A DNA stretch of 55,071 nt. Origin: an uncultured Bacteroides sp. GTDB taxonomy: Bacteria; Bacteroidota; Bacteroidia; Bacteroidales; Bacteroidaceae. The stretch is taken from assembly GCA_947074345.1 (NCBI GenBank), contig CAMTPH010000006.1:1-55071 (forward strand), given 5' to 3'. The position numbers and the translations under genes are program-made. The first letter of the stretch is position 1. Each line of letters starts with the position of its first letter. Shown here piece by piece: positions 37,992 to 48,143 of the stretch. The notes under the pieces are model-generated. The model did no database searches. It was given only the letters and a program-made list of their open reading frames with translations, and was not told the origin of the DNA.

Positions 37992-38975
37992 ATGAAAAAA
38001 CGAATCAACTTCTCTATAAGCCTACTATTATTGCTTGCAATTGCTACACTCTGCAACTGTGGAAGCAAAAAACAACAAGAACAACAAGACAATTTACAGG
38101 CTACCGATGGTTTATCGGGCACTATTCAGTTGTCGGGTGCATTTGCTCTTTATCCGATGGCCATTAAGTGGGCCGAAGAATTCAGAAAAATACATCCCAA
38201 CGTGCGCATAGATATATCGGGCGGTGGTGCAGGCAAAGGAATGACCGATGCATTGTCGGGTGTTGTTGATATAGGAATGGTATCGCGCGAGGTCTATCCC
38301 GAAGAGATGAGCAAAGGGGCTTTCCCGATTGCAACGGTAAAAGATGCTGTGGTGCCTACCATCAACGTGAAGAATCCTGAGATTGAAACCATTCGTAAAG
38401 TGGGATTAACACGCGATAAGGCAAAACAGCTCTGGAACAAAAAATATTCTACTTGGGGTGATGTTTTGGGTACTCAGTCTAAGATACCACTTCATGTATT
38501 TACCCGTTCGGATGCTTGTGGTGCTGCCGAAACATTTGCCGGTTGGTTTGGTGAGAAACAAGAAGACTTGAAGGCAACCGCTATATTTGGCGATCCCGGT
38601 GTGGCATCGGCTGTGCAAAAAGATAAGGTGGGCATTGGTTATAACAACATAGCCTATGTATACGATCAACGTACCAAACAACCATTCGAAGGGTTAACGA
38701 TTATGCCTATCGATTTGAATGAGGATGGTGTTATCACCGATGATGAATACTTCTATGATAATTCGGGCGATTTGATTCAAGCCATTAAAGATGGACGATA
38801 TCCTTCGCCTCCTGCAAGAGATTTATATCTGGTAACCAAAGGAAAACCTACCAAACCTGAAGTGATTGCTTTTTTAGAGTATGCATTAACTGATGGGCAA
38901 CAGTATGCCAACCCTACCGGATATATCGAATTGTCTCCTGAACAAATCAATGCGGAGTTAGCTAAAATAAAGTAA
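37992..38975 (+). CDS. pstS: Phosphate-binding lipoprotein
   Basis: PstS captures phosphate for the Pst transporter. The 327-residue protein has a lipoprotein signal with cysteines at 21 and 23 (ATLCNCGSK). Phosphate-contact regions appear as GTIQLSGAFALYPM near residue 45, ISGGGAGKGMTDAL near residue 75, and RSDACGAAETFAGWF near residue 180. The C-terminus SPEQINAELAKIK is normal for the family. It stands between pstB and pstC and would sit outside the inner membrane, anchored by lipid. Confidence 0.95.
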   Translation: MKKRINFSISLLLLLAIATLCNCGSKKQQEQQDNLQATDGLSGTIQLSGAFALYPMAIKWAEEFRKIHPNVRIDISGGGAGKGMTDALSGVVDIGMVSREVYPEEMSKGAFPIATVKDAVVPTINVKNPEIETIRKVGLTRDKAKQLWNKKYSTWGDVLGTQSKIPLHVFTRSDACGAAETFAGWFGEKQEDLKATAIFGDPGVASAVQKDKVGIGYNNIAYVYDQRTKQPFEGLTIMPIDLNEDGVITDDEYFYDNSGDLIQAIKDGRYPSPPARDLYLVTKGKPTKPEVIAFLEYALTDGQQYANPTGYIELSPEQINAELAKIK

Positions 38976-38999
38976 CTAATTAACGAATAGGACTGTAAC

Positions 39000-39908
39000 G
39001 TGGGTTTTTCTCTATTGAAACGAAGAGTCTTGAAAGACAAAGTCATGAGATGGGTTATGTTCATCTTAACGTTTATGTCTTTGTTTGCACTTGGTGCTAT
39101 GGCCATCGGGTTAATCTATAAGTCGTTGCCCATACTGCGTACTTATCCTCTTTTCGAACTTTTATCAAATATCGAATGGAGTCCTATGCGAGGACAGTTT
39201 GGTTTTAAATCATTTATTCTCTCTTCTATCTATGTTACGTTGCTCTCTATCGCCATTGCGGTGCCTATTTCATTGCTTACGGCTCTCTTCTTAACGCAAC
39301 AAAAGAGTCCTTATCTCAAGAAGATTATATTTCCGGTACTCGATATCTTGGCCGGTATTCCTTCGGTTGTATATGGGTTGTGGGGCATTCTAATCATTGT
39401 TCCGTGGATATCCGATAACTTCGGTCCACGCTTTGTAGAGTACACAAGTGGTTATTCGTTGATGGCAGGAGGTGTTGTGTTGAGTGTTATGATTAGCCCT
39501 TTGTTGGTTAGCTTGTTTATTGAGCTCTTCTCTACTGTGCCGCAAGCCTTAAAAGATGCTTCAACTTCGTTGGGTGCTACACGTTGGCAAACAGCTCGAA
39601 AAGTTATTTTGCGTAAAACATGTCCCGGAATCATCGCCTCTATTGTACTTGCTGTTTCAAAAGCTTTTGGTGAAACACTGGCTGTATTGATGGTTTGTGG
39701 TAATATGGTGGGACTCCCTCACTCGATATTCGATAGTGTATATCCGTTGCCTGCTTTGATAGCCAACAATTACGGTGAGATGCTCTCGTTGCCTATTTAC
39801 GAATCGGCATTGATGTTTGCAGCGTTGATACTGTTCGTTATCATCTTGGTATTCAATGCCATCTCGCGTATTGTACTCGATAGGGTAGAAAAACGATTTA
39901 TGTTATGA
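39000..39908 (+). CDS. pstC: Phosphate ABC transporter permease
   Basis: PstC is one half of the membrane channel for phosphate. The 302-residue protein has six membrane helices. The cytoplasmic EAA loop is in LKDASTSLGATRWQTARKVIL, near residue 185, followed by SKAFGETLAVLMVCGN. It starts with GTG at 39000, 24 bases after pstS; an ATG at 39045 is a possible shorter start but would remove the basic N-terminus. Its stop overlaps the pstA start by four bases. Confidence 0.93.
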   Translation: MGFSLLKRRVLKDKVMRWVMFILTFMSLFALGAMAIGLIYKSLPILRTYPLFELLSNIEWSPMRGQFGFKSFILSSIYVTLLSIAIAVPISLLTALFLTQQKSPYLKKIIFPVLDILAGIPSVVYGLWGILIIVPWISDNFGPRFVEYTSGYSLMAGGVVLSVMISPLLVSLFIELFSTVPQALKDASTSLGATRWQTARKVILRKTCPGIIASIVLAVSKAFGETLAVLMVCGNMVGLPHSIFDSVYPLPALIANNYGEMLSLPIYESALMFAALILFVIILVFNAISRIVLDRVEKRFML

Positions 39909-40753
39909 AGCTAAAGTTCATCGAAGAGAAAGTAGCCAATGTACTCATGTTTCTGGCAACAGTACTTGTGTTCTTGTTCTTTGCAAGCATCATTTGGACC
40001 ATTGCCGAAACGGGATTTCCAACGCTTACGTGGGAAATGATTACTTCATTGCCCGGTGGTGGGTTCTATTTGGGTAAGGAGGGCGGTATATTGAATGCCA
40101 TTGTAGGGTCATTGATGATTGTTGGCGGATCTACATTCTTAGGCTTGTTAATCAGTATCCCGATTGTATTTTATATAAATGTATATCTCAAGAAAGATTC
40201 AAAGCTAGTTTATTATACCCGCCTATCATTCGACGTATTATTTGGTATTCCCTCTATCGTTTATGGGGCATTTGCCTTTAGTTTGATGATATTCTTGGGA
40301 TTGAAAACATCGCTATTGGGTGGTATTATCGTTATCACAATGCTGATTGTGCCGATATTTGTTCGCTCCATGGACGAAGTTGCCAGTTCGGTTTCTAAAG
40401 AGATGCTTGAAGCTACTTATGCATTAGGGGCAACTCGGTTGGAGGTGTGCAAGGTAGTGTTACGACAAATTGCTCCGGGTGTAGCTACTGCCACCTTGTT
40501 ATCTATTGGTAGAGCCATAGGTGATGCAGCGGCTGTACTATTCACAGCAGGTTTTACAGACAATATTCCTACGGCACTCAATCAACCGGCTGCTACTTTG
40601 CCGCTATCGGTCTTCTTTCAGTTGAGTAGTCCCATCCCCGAAGTTCGCGAACGTGCCTATGCAGCTGCCTTACTGCTTACCATCATTGTCTTGATATTGA
40701 GTATTGCAGGGCGAATGATTACCTCTTATTTCTCTAAGAATAAAATTAAATAG
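39905..40753 (+). CDS. pstA: Phosphate ABC transporter permease
   Basis: PstA is the second half of the phosphate channel. The 282-residue protein has six membrane helices, with ILNAIVGSLMIVGGSTFLGLL near residue 60 and the EAA loop in LEATYALGATRLEVCKVVLRQ near residue 167, followed by GRAIGDAAAVLFTAG. Its ATG overlaps the pstC stop (ATGA). It ends the operon, overlapping the 3' end of the convergent esterase gene by 8 bases. No phoU gene follows, unlike many Pst operons. Confidence 0.94.
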   Translation: MKLKFIEEKVANVLMFLATVLVFLFFASIIWTIAETGFPTLTWEMITSLPGGGFYLGKEGGILNAIVGSLMIVGGSTFLGLLISIPIVFYINVYLKKDSKLVYYTRLSFDVLFGIPSIVYGAFAFSLMIFLGLKTSLLGGIIVITMLIVPIFVRSMDEVASSVSKEMLEATYALGATRLEVCKVVLRQIAPGVATATLLSIGRAIGDAAAVLFTAGFTDNIPTALNQPAATLPLSVFFQLSSPIPEVRERAYAAALLLTIIVLILSIAGRMITSYFSKNKIK

Positions 40754-41321
40754 CTTGTTTGATATAGGGTACGATGACGTTGTTTAATACATCGTAGTTC
40801 AAACGATGCTCTCCATCAAAGATTTCATAGTTGGTATAATATGCCAAATACTCATCTTTGCAGTTCACTAGTTCGTCTTTATCGCCAAAGAAGGCATAAG
40901 TGTTGTCTTTATCAAAGGGTGTTACCTCCTTAAATTGGTTCTTCTCTATAGCTTGATAGGCATCGCAAAGTTCCGGAGTAATATCATACTGATTCACTCC
41001 ATCTACACGTGGGTTCATAAAGGATTGTACGCCAATATTCATTCGCATAAACTCGGATACATGAAAGGCCGGATTCACCAATATCTTCTTATAACCATGC
41101 ATTTGTTGTGCAAACATTCCTCCCATAGAAGTCCCAATAATCAAATCAGGTTTCTCTGTCTGGCAGATGTCATGCAATAACTCCAATGCATCGAATGGAT
41201 TGATTGGTAAATCGGGAGATAGAACAATCAATTCGGGTAGTAACTGTCGCAAGCTTACGACTGTTGACGAAGCTCCCGATGAAGATAAACCGTGTATGTA
41301 TAGAATCTTTTTGTTCGTCAT
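40746..41321 (-). CDS. YqiA/YcfP-like alpha/beta-hydrolase
   Basis: This 191-residue protein matches the UPF0227/YqiA esterase-like family. It begins NKKILYIHGLSSSGASSTV, with the oxyanion HG motif, and has the nucleophile serine in LIIGTSMGGMFAQQ near residue 84. The late segment IFDGEHRLNYD gives the expected catalytic histidine, and FGDKDELV the acid. The natural ester or thioester substrate is unknown. It converges with pstA, overlapping it by 8 bases. Confidence 0.85.
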   Translation of the reverse strand: MTNKKILYIHGLSSSGASSTVVSLRQLLPELIVLSPDLPINPFDALELLHDICQTEKPDLIIGTSMGGMFAQQMHGYKKILVNPAFHVSEFMRMNIGVQSFMNPRVDGVNQYDITPELCDAYQAIEKNQFKEVTPFDKDNTYAFFGDKDELVNCKDEYLAYYTNYEIFDGEHRLNYDVLNNVIVPYIKQAI

Positions 41322-41418
41322 CGTGCAGTGATTTAATGCGATACAAGATAGTGATTTGTGTACTAGTTATACACAAACCACTCACATTATTTCATTGTTC
41401 AAGCCTTTTTATCCGTTA

Positions 41419-42942
41419 TCAGAAAGAGAACTGAATAGGAGATGCCGGTCCGATAGGGATATCGAGTAGTATCCACAAGAAGAACATCACCATCCATCCT
41501 ATGAAGAAGGCTACCGAATAAGGAAGCATTAAGGATACAATGGTTCCTATACCGGCTTTCTTATCGTATAGCTGTACGAAGGCTACTATCAATGCAAAGT
41601 AAGACATCATAGGCGAGATGATATTGGTTACTGAGTCGCCAATTCGATAAGCCAACTGAGTCAACTCTGGCGAGTAACCAAGCATCATAAACATTGGAAT
41701 AAATACGGGTGCCATAATCGCCCATTTAGCCGATGCAGAACCCATTACCAGATTGATAAATGCAGCCAATAAAATGAACGATAGCATCAACGGGAAAGTT
41801 CCTAAATCGAGTGTTTGAAGTATCATCGCTCCTTTTACAGCGACCAACAATCCAATGTTAGACCATTTGAAATAAGCTACGAACTGAGCCGCAAAGAATA
41901 CCAACACAATGTAAGTACCCATAGTCTCCATTGATTTGCCCATCCCTTTGATAACATCGTTATCGCTCTTGATAGTCTTTGCCCCGATGCCATAGGCAAT
42001 GCCCGGCAAAGCAAAGAACAAGAAGATGAAGGTTACAACACCTTTCATAAATGGAGAGGTTAAGAAGTCGCCATTCTCAGGGTTAAGCAAGAATCCGTTC
42101 TTTGGCAATAGCCCGATAAGGAGTATACCAATCAATGCACATGAGGTGATTGTGGCATACATCATGCCGCGCTTCTCGTCTTTAGTAAGCGGTGTGAGTG
42201 GTATGGCTTCGACATCCTTGCCGTGATATACACCCAAACGAGGAACGATAATACGTTCTGTTACCCATGTCCCCAATCCGGCGATCAAGAAAGTAGAGGC
42301 AAACATGAAGTAGTAGTTACAAGCGGGGTTTACCGTATAGGTAGGATCAATGATTTGTGCCGCCTCTTGTGATAAGCCTGCCAACAAAGGATCGATAGTT
42401 CCTAGCAGTAGATTGGCACTATATCCTCCTGATACACCGGCAAAGGCAGCAGCTAATCCGGCTAGTGGGTTGCGACCTGCCGCCAAGAATATCACTGCAG
42501 CAAGCGGAACTAATAGTACATAACCAACTTCGGATGCTGTATTCGAAAGAATCCCTGCAAATACAATCACAAAGGTGAGCATACGTGCTGGTGCTGCCAT
42601 CACGATACGACGTAAGATGGTTGATATTAAACCCGTTCTCTCTGCAATACCTACACCAAGCATCGCTACAAGCACTGTACCCAATGGTACAAATCCTGTA
42701 AAGTTGCTCACGGTATTCTCTAATATCATATGAATACCTTTTTGGGAGAGTAAGTTGACTACATGAATGGTTTCCCCGGTTGCCGGGTTTGTAACTTCGG
42801 GATTGAAGAGAGAGATAATCCAAGATAAAACAAGTACGCCAAATGCAAATAGGGCAAATAGGGTAGTTGGATTGGGTAAGGCATTACCCACTTTTTCTAC
42901 ATAATGAAGAAAACGGTTGATAAGTGTCTTTTTTTGTGTCAT
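41419..42942 (-). CDS. AbgT family transporter
   Basis: This 507-residue membrane protein belongs to the AbgT family, whose members import p-aminobenzoyl-glutamate or export antifolate sulfonamides. It begins with a cytosolic helix and [21 protein letters not shown]. Other family segments are [17 protein letters not shown] near residue 95, [20 protein letters not shown], and the late [22 protein letters not shown] near residue 400. Length is normal. Folate salvage or drug efflux cannot be chosen from sequence. It is monocistronic. Confidence 0.92.
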   Translation of the reverse strand: MTQKKTLINRFLHYVEKVGNALPNPTTLFALFAFGVLVLSWIISLFNPEVTNPATGETIHVVNLLSQKGIHMILENTVSNFTGFVPLGTVLVAMLGVGIAERTGLISTILRRIVMAAPARMLTFVIVFAGILSNTASEVGYVLLVPLAAVIFLAAGRNPLAGLAAAFAGVSGGYSANLLLGTIDPLLAGLSQEAAQIIDPTYTVNPACNYYFMFASTFLIAGLGTWVTERIIVPRLGVYHGKDVEAIPLTPLTKDEKRGMMYATITSCALIGILLIGLLPKNGFLLNPENGDFLTSPFMKGVVTFIFLFFALPGIAYGIGAKTIKSDNDVIKGMGKSMETMGTYIVLVFFAAQFVAYFKWSNIGLLVAVKGAMILQTLDLGTFPLMLSFILLAAFINLVMGSASAKWAIMAPVFIPMFMMLGYSPELTQLAYRIGDSVTNIISPMMSYFALIVAFVQLYDKKAGIGTIVSLMLPYSVAFFIGWMVMFFLWILLDIPIGPASPIQFSF

Positions 42943-43311
42943 ACGTCGTTTCAGGCGTTTTTAAGTAATAAGCACATCCATAGGTGGAATTGTTATTAGA
43001 TTTATACTAAAAGTCATTTGTACAAATTTACATAAAATAGACCGTTTTAAAAACACGTTTAATATTAATAAAGACATTTTGTGACATTGGTGTGCTGATA
43101 TGGCGCTGTTTGGTTTACAATGCGTGCAAGCGAGACTGTTTAATTAACATTTTTATTGAATTATCCCTATTCTTCTCTTTTATAGATAGAATTTTGCAGA
43201 TAACTAAAAGAGGCGTAGCACAAATGGCAATGCTACGCCTCTTCATTTCAAAGCGATGATGCAATACAAACGACTATTGCAATCTATCACTTAATTTGAA
43301 AGTATGTTCTT
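42943..43311. other. Intergenic region upstream of the AbgT gene
   Basis: The gap holds a possible -7 box for the AbgT gene (TAAATTTG on the minus strand, 43023-43030, with only a weak TTTT -33) and the terminator at 43208-43243. No gene or repeat is seen. Confidence 0.55.
43208..43243 (-). terminator. Terminator of the GDPD gene
   Basis: AAGAGGCGTAGCA (43208-43220) pairs perfectly with TGCTACGCCTCTT (43231-43243) around a 10-base loop. On the minus strand the stem runs into CTTTTAG. It lies 68 bases past the GDPD stop. Confidence 0.88.
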
Positions 43312-45321
43312 TTATTTTTTGGCTACTTTGATTGCATTCTCTTTGTTCACTTTTACAAAGTAGATGCCCTTATTCAAAGTTGATAAGTTGATTTCTTGCG
43401 ACTTATTTCCGTTTCCTTTAATATTCATCATGATGCTACCCGATAGATCGATTACTTGAATAGTTTCTATAGCTTCATTGCTTTGAACACTCAATGCTCC
43501 ATCTGTAGGGTTAGGATAAACAAAGCTAGCTGAGGCCTTATCGTCTATCACTTTCTTGTTAGCAACATCTGTTCCTTTTACTGACATTAAATAAGTCGCA
43601 TATCCGTTTCCCATGCAATAGTGATGGATATATACGGCATTATCATTAATACGCTCTACATGATAGAATGCACCACACGAAGGGTTGCCTGCATAATTAG
43701 CATCTCCTAGTGGGTTTACTGATAATAACGCTGCCTTTTCGGCACTCATATCACGTACAGTAAATCCACCGTTATAGTTTTTTCCGGATGAATGGATAAA
43801 GATATCATGTCCGCCAAGTTTAAACCATGCACCCCCTACTGTGTTATTGCGTGATGGAGGAGTACCCGAAGTTCCACCTGCTACATAATCTCCTCTATCC
43901 ATGCCATCGTAAAGGAAGTAGCCGGTTGCACGATATTGATAGATGAATTTTTGTGGATTATTCTCAATAGGTATCACGTATCCGGCTGTATTTGATGTGG
44001 CTGATAGGGTTGTAGAAGCTGTTGTTTCAACAAACTTGCCATTAGCTATCTTTACGATGTTAACTACTTTCTTTCCGTTTGGGAAGAAGTAAACATAGCC
44101 TCCTTCAGTAGAGAAGATATCTCCACTGGCCGATATAAAGTTGGTTGTCCCATTGTCTAAAAGACTAAAAGAGATAGCTGTTGGCGTGGTCTCACCTGCT
44201 TTATAGGCTTTTAGTAGATTGGGAGTATCACTTAATCCGTCTTCGTTTCTTAGGATGAGATTGCCTGCATCATCGACTGCTATACCGTGTGTGGCAGTTC
44301 CAGTATATGGGGTTTCCACATTACCTGTTTGGTCGAAGGCAAGTAGGGTAGATGTTGTGTAATTGTTCACTAGAAACTTACCGTTGTGGTAAGCCATTTG
44401 TTGTGCAGATGCATAAGTAGAACCTCCAATGGGAAAGTTTGCTGGTAAATTCTTTGCATTAGCGGTAAAATTGAACACAGTATCAAGTTCTACTTCTAGT
44501 GGATCAACAATGTCGCTTGCATTTCCCCATTCGATATCAGCCAATTCGGGCATATCGCTTGGTTCTAAGTAGTCGCAAGTCATCATATAAACACCCATAT
44601 TACCATAGTTATTATAATTGGCTAATGAGTTTACTGTCCAACAAGCCACATTAAATCCTGCATGGTGGAATTTCTTTGTTGTTGCAAAGTCGAAACTACC
44701 CACTGACATACTTGGTTCAATATTCCACTTCTTACACCACTCAAAGCGTTCATCAGAATATGTACTGATTAAGTATTGGCACTTGGCAGTAGGGTAGTTA
44801 GTTTTAACGTACTCAAGTGATTTCTGCATCGAAGTAAGGAATACGACTTTGCCATCCAACCCTTTTGATTTCACTAAAGCGTATAACCCAGGGAAGTTAG
44901 TCATATCGTTACTGTTGATACCTGTACTCCATTTTAACTCGATTATAGGGAATACATTCTTCTCGTTACAAATGTCTAAGTACTCTTCGATGGTACAAAT
45001 CTGACCGGTATATGTTACGCCTCCTCTGGTTTGAGTTAAGGTTTCAGCCTTTAACTGTTCAAGAGTAGCTGTTGCCACCGTTAAATTTCCCCCTAATGAA
45101 TTAGTTGTTTCATCATGCATAATCACGTATTTGCCATCGGCTGTTACGCGTACATCACATTCAAGACCGGTATAACCGTATACATCTACACCATTTCGGA
45201 ATGCTTCAACTGTATTCGATACCCCTTTGTAGCTTCCACGATGCCCCACAAATATGGGCTTCCATGCATAAACAGACATTATGCTGCATGCCATAATTAA
45301 TAGAGAAAGTAATTTCTTCAT
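43312..45321 (-). CDS. Glycerophosphodiester phosphodiesterase with T9SS sorting domain
   Basis: This 669-residue exported enzyme has a signal peptide (ending near SVYAW), then a GDPD TIM barrel over about residues 22-260. The active-site motifs are visible: FVGHRGS (histidine and arginine near 27-28), LECDVRVTADGKYVIMHDET, and FPIIELKW. A middle region of about 320 residues has beta-propeller-like repeats of unknown role. The last 75 residues, starting YPNPTDGALSVQS and ending VNKENAIKVAKK, are a type A T9SS sorting domain, so the enzyme is probably released to or anchored on the cell surface. It likely cuts glycerophosphodiesters outside the cell. Confidence 0.9.
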   Translation of the reverse strand: MKKLLSLLIMACSIMSVYAWKPIFVGHRGSYKGVSNTVEAFRNGVDVYGYTGLECDVRVTADGKYVIMHDETTNSLGGNLTVATATLEQLKAETLTQTRGGVTYTGQICTIEEYLDICNEKNVFPIIELKWSTGINSNDMTNFPGLYALVKSKGLDGKVVFLTSMQKSLEYVKTNYPTAKCQYLISTYSDERFEWCKKWNIEPSMSVGSFDFATTKKFHHAGFNVACWTVNSLANYNNYGNMGVYMMTCDYLEPSDMPELADIEWGNASDIVDPLEVELDTVFNFTANAKNLPANFPIGGSTYASAQQMAYHNGKFLVNNYTTSTLLAFDQTGNVETPYTGTATHGIAVDDAGNLILRNEDGLSDTPNLLKAYKAGETTPTAISFSLLDNGTTNFISASGDIFSTEGGYVYFFPNGKKVVNIVKIANGKFVETTASTTLSATSNTAGYVIPIENNPQKFIYQYRATGYFLYDGMDRGDYVAGGTSGTPPSRNNTVGGAWFKLGGHDIFIHSSGKNYNGGFTVRDMSAEKAALLSVNPLGDANYAGNPSCGAFYHVERINDNAVYIHHYCMGNGYATYLMSVKGTDVANKKVIDDKASASFVYPNPTDGALSVQSNEAIETIQVIDLSGSIMMNIKGNGNKSQEINLSTLNKGIYFVKVNKENAIKVAKK

Positions 45322-45360
45322 ATCTATATAATAAGGTTATATATATACTATCCTCACTAA

Positions 45361-45393
45361 CAAAAATACAAAAAATAATTAAATGAATACAAA
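45361..45393 (-). promoter_or_regulatory. GDPD gene promoter
   Basis: On the minus strand, TTTG at 45393-45390, 21 bases, then TATTTTTG at 45368-45361. The leader would be about 30 bases. Confidence 0.55.
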
Positions 45394-45621
45394 AATGATA
45401 TAAAATAAAAGTTTAAATCAAAATAGATGAGTGTTCTATAGCTGTTTGGTGGTTATAAGCTTATTATACACGTTATTACTCTATGTGTTTAGAATAATAG
45501 TAAGGCCGAATATGTCATTAATCAATTATCTGTTCGCTAATTATACCTAACAATATAACAACTTCGAGTTATTAATTAAATTAACATATTGTGATTTGAT
45601 GTAGTGGTATGATTAATAAAT

Positions 45622-45671
45622 AATCCCCCTTTATTGTTACTCGTAATTGAGTTGAACAATAAAGAGGGATT
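45622..45671 (-). terminator. Terminator of the MscS-like channel gene
   Basis: A long stem pairs AATCCC..CTTTATTGTT with AACAATAAAG..GGGATT, with an inner ACTC/GAGT pairing and small internal mismatches. It starts 18 bases past the stop codon and is followed by ATTTATTAAT on the minus strand. Confidence 0.75.
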
Positions 45672-45688
45672 TATGGGACATACTAGAT

Positions 45689-48013
45689 TTATTGATTTAT
45701 GAGATGTACATCTCTTTGTGGAAAAGGAATAGTTACATTGTGTTCATTGAGCGTATTGTAAATGGCTACTCTTAATTCGGATAGAGTTGTACCGCGACGA
45801 TTTACAGGAACCCAAACAATAACAGATAAGTCCACACTCGAATCTCCAAAGTCATTTAAGAAGACCGACGAATCACGATTGGGGTCAATATTGGGATTTA
45901 GCTTCACAACATCCATGATTAGTTGGCGAACAAAGTCTACATCTGTTCCATAAGCTACGCCTACCAATATCTTACTCATCTCGTATCCGTGGTTGCGAGT
46001 CAAGTTCTTAAAGTTCTTAGAGAAGAGTTGGCTATTTAAGAATGAAATCAGCGAACCATCAATCGTTTCGAGTATTGTCGATTGATAATTGATGTTCACT
46101 ATTCGTCCACGTACACCATCGCACTCCACCATATCGTTCAGATGAACACGCCCTGTCATCAGCATGATACCGCAAATCAAGTTGTTGATCGAATCTTTTA
46201 GGGCAAAACCAATACCAACCCCCATACCACCAATAGCAGCAATGATTCCCGAACTGTTGATATTAAACAATAAGAACACTGAAATTATATATATGCCCCA
46301 CAAGAAGATGGTCGATAGATTAACAATCAATGCGATACTGCCCGTTGAGGCTTTTTCGCTACCATATATCTCGCGAACCACAATACGCGTTATAAGCGAA
46401 ATATAAGAAACGATTATTCCTAAGCATATAACCAAGATGATGCGTGATAATGATATTCGAGCTATATCCGGTAGGTCGATAAAGAAGTAATTATGCTGCT
46501 CTATCAACCAATCATTCATATCAAACATTTGTGCAGCCAATAGTCCGCATAGAAACACGACTAACACATATCCTATAGGCATTACTAAACGTTGTAAAGT
46601 ATAGTATAGTAGGTTGTTGCGTAACTTCACCGTTTGGCGTATCTCTTTCTTCCGTTTGAAGGTAAGAATCATTTGCAAGCAAGCTAAAGTCAACAAACCT
46701 GCCAATAGGGACACCCAGAACATCATCAATTGTAGTCCTAAGAAGTTATAGCCACTCCAAGCCAATATAGTCGACATGCCTAAAGCAATCATGGAGGCAA
46801 TGGAGTATCTACGATCCCAGGGCGACGTTGATCGGTGATATTTGGTCATCACTAGTGCCTGAGCAATTAAACTTACCATAAATATAATAGGTATACCAAT
46901 GCGTATCACCGAAACAGGAATAAAGAGTATCCGGATAATTAACATAACGACACTCAGTAATATAATCGGTAAGTAAAGCATCGTTGCCGATTTCAACAGT
47001 GAAGGCTTTAGTCGAATGGTTGTAGTCAGTAAAATAGCACACAGCAACCACATAAATTCCATTATTAATCGAGTGGTTACAATGAATACGTTTCGTTGTA
47101 AGACAAAGAAATAGAGGTAAAGCAACGCTATAGAAACAGCTATAAAACTAGCTGTAAATAGAATGTGCCATTTCTTTTCATGCATAGTACGCGTAATGTA
47201 TCTATCGGGCAAGTAACGAAACAACAGCCAGCATATAAGCATTGATAGAGCAAAAGCGAATATTATTATAAAGAAGATAAATCTGACACGTTGCATCCAC
47301 TCAGAAGATCTTTGTTGAGCAGACCCATAACAAGCTTTCAGGGCATATCTCACAGATTCCCATTGGTTATCCCAATCGCCTAGCAATGAGATATAGCTCT
47401 TATGACCTTTGTTAAAGAAGATGCGACTGCGCACATTGGCAAACTCTTGCGTAGCATAGTCGTCCATACGTTTCATCTTCCGCGATATTTCATTGTATCT
47501 ATTTTCGTCATCACCCAATGTGTTGCGTTGTTCTATCAACACCTTTCTTAGGTTTGTAGCCAGCTTGATTGACTTCACTCGATCAACTTTCCCTTGTGCG
47601 GTAAGTAAGCTATCGGCCATCTCATTCAACGTAATAATCATTCCTTCGTATCGCACTATATCCATTTCAAATCCAGCGCGCCAATCATCAACCGGGAACT
47701 TAACTTTGTTGAATTTATCGACTCCTTGTGCTATTTGATGGCAAGCGTGGGCCATACCAAACATAAATTCAGATTGTTGCGAATAGAGTATCAATGCCAA
47801 TTCTTCGTTATCTTCTAACAGTTGCTGCATTTGGCTCCAGTATATTTTGCGATGCTCTTCAAACCGTTTTAGTTGATTGGGTTGCTCTGCTTGAAGCTCT
47901 TCAAGTTCATTGCGAAGCATAAAGATGGTTTTATTGAGGTCTTGCTCTTTAAATATGGCCCAAGTGGGCAACGATAGTATTAGATATAGCGATAGCAATA
48001 CAATTTTTTTCAT
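45689..48013 (-). CDS. Large MscS-family mechanosensitive channel
   Basis: This 774-residue protein has a signal peptide, a periplasmic helical domain of about 220 residues with coiled-coil-like sequence (LNKTIFMLRNELEELQAEQ), about eleven membrane helices, and a C-terminal MscS core. The pore helix is in IIAAIGGMGVGIGFALKDSINN, near residue 590, followed by the beta domain (NDMVECDGVRGRIVNINYQST) and a 3' alpha/beta domain. The layout is like KefA/MscK or YbiO. It should open on membrane tension to relieve osmotic shock. It is divergent from cysK and ends at a clear hairpin. Confidence 0.92.
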   Translation of the reverse strand: MKKIVLLSLYLILSLPTWAIFKEQDLNKTIFMLRNELEELQAEQPNQLKRFEEHRKIYWSQMQQLLEDNEELALILYSQQSEFMFGMAHACHQIAQGVDKFNKVKFPVDDWRAGFEMDIVRYEGMIITLNEMADSLLTAQGKVDRVKSIKLATNLRKVLIEQRNTLGDDENRYNEISRKMKRMDDYATQEFANVRSRIFFNKGHKSYISLLGDWDNQWESVRYALKACYGSAQQRSSEWMQRVRFIFFIIIFAFALSMLICWLLFRYLPDRYITRTMHEKKWHILFTASFIAVSIALLYLYFFVLQRNVFIVTTRLIMEFMWLLCAILLTTTIRLKPSLLKSATMLYLPIILLSVVMLIIRILFIPVSVIRIGIPIIFMVSLIAQALVMTKYHRSTSPWDRRYSIASMIALGMSTILAWSGYNFLGLQLMMFWVSLLAGLLTLACLQMILTFKRKKEIRQTVKLRNNLLYYTLQRLVMPIGYVLVVFLCGLLAAQMFDMNDWLIEQHNYFFIDLPDIARISLSRIILVICLGIIVSYISLITRIVVREIYGSEKASTGSIALIVNLSTIFLWGIYIISVFLLFNINSSGIIAAIGGMGVGIGFALKDSINNLICGIMLMTGRVHLNDMVECDGVRGRIVNINYQSTILETIDGSLISFLNSQLFSKNFKNLTRNHGYEMSKILVGVAYGTDVDFVRQLIMDVVKLNPNIDPNRDSSVFLNDFGDSSVDLSVIVWVPVNRRGTTLSELRVAIYNTLNEHNVTIPFPQRDVHLINQ

Positions 48014-48143
48014 ACTCGATTAAGGCGTATTTTGTGTGTTACTTACTTTTTCAATTCAAATTTATATATTTTTTGATAATTGTTAACTCATTTGCCTCAA
48101 TAAATGTAGTATTGATTTGTTTTCGATTACTCGTTTTGGCAAA

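Larger units (their letters stand above)
45322..45688. other. Intergenic region upstream of the GDPD gene
   Basis: This very AT-rich gap holds the GDPD promoter (45361-45393) and the terminator of the channel gene (45622-45671). Nothing else is recognisable. Confidence 0.6.
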
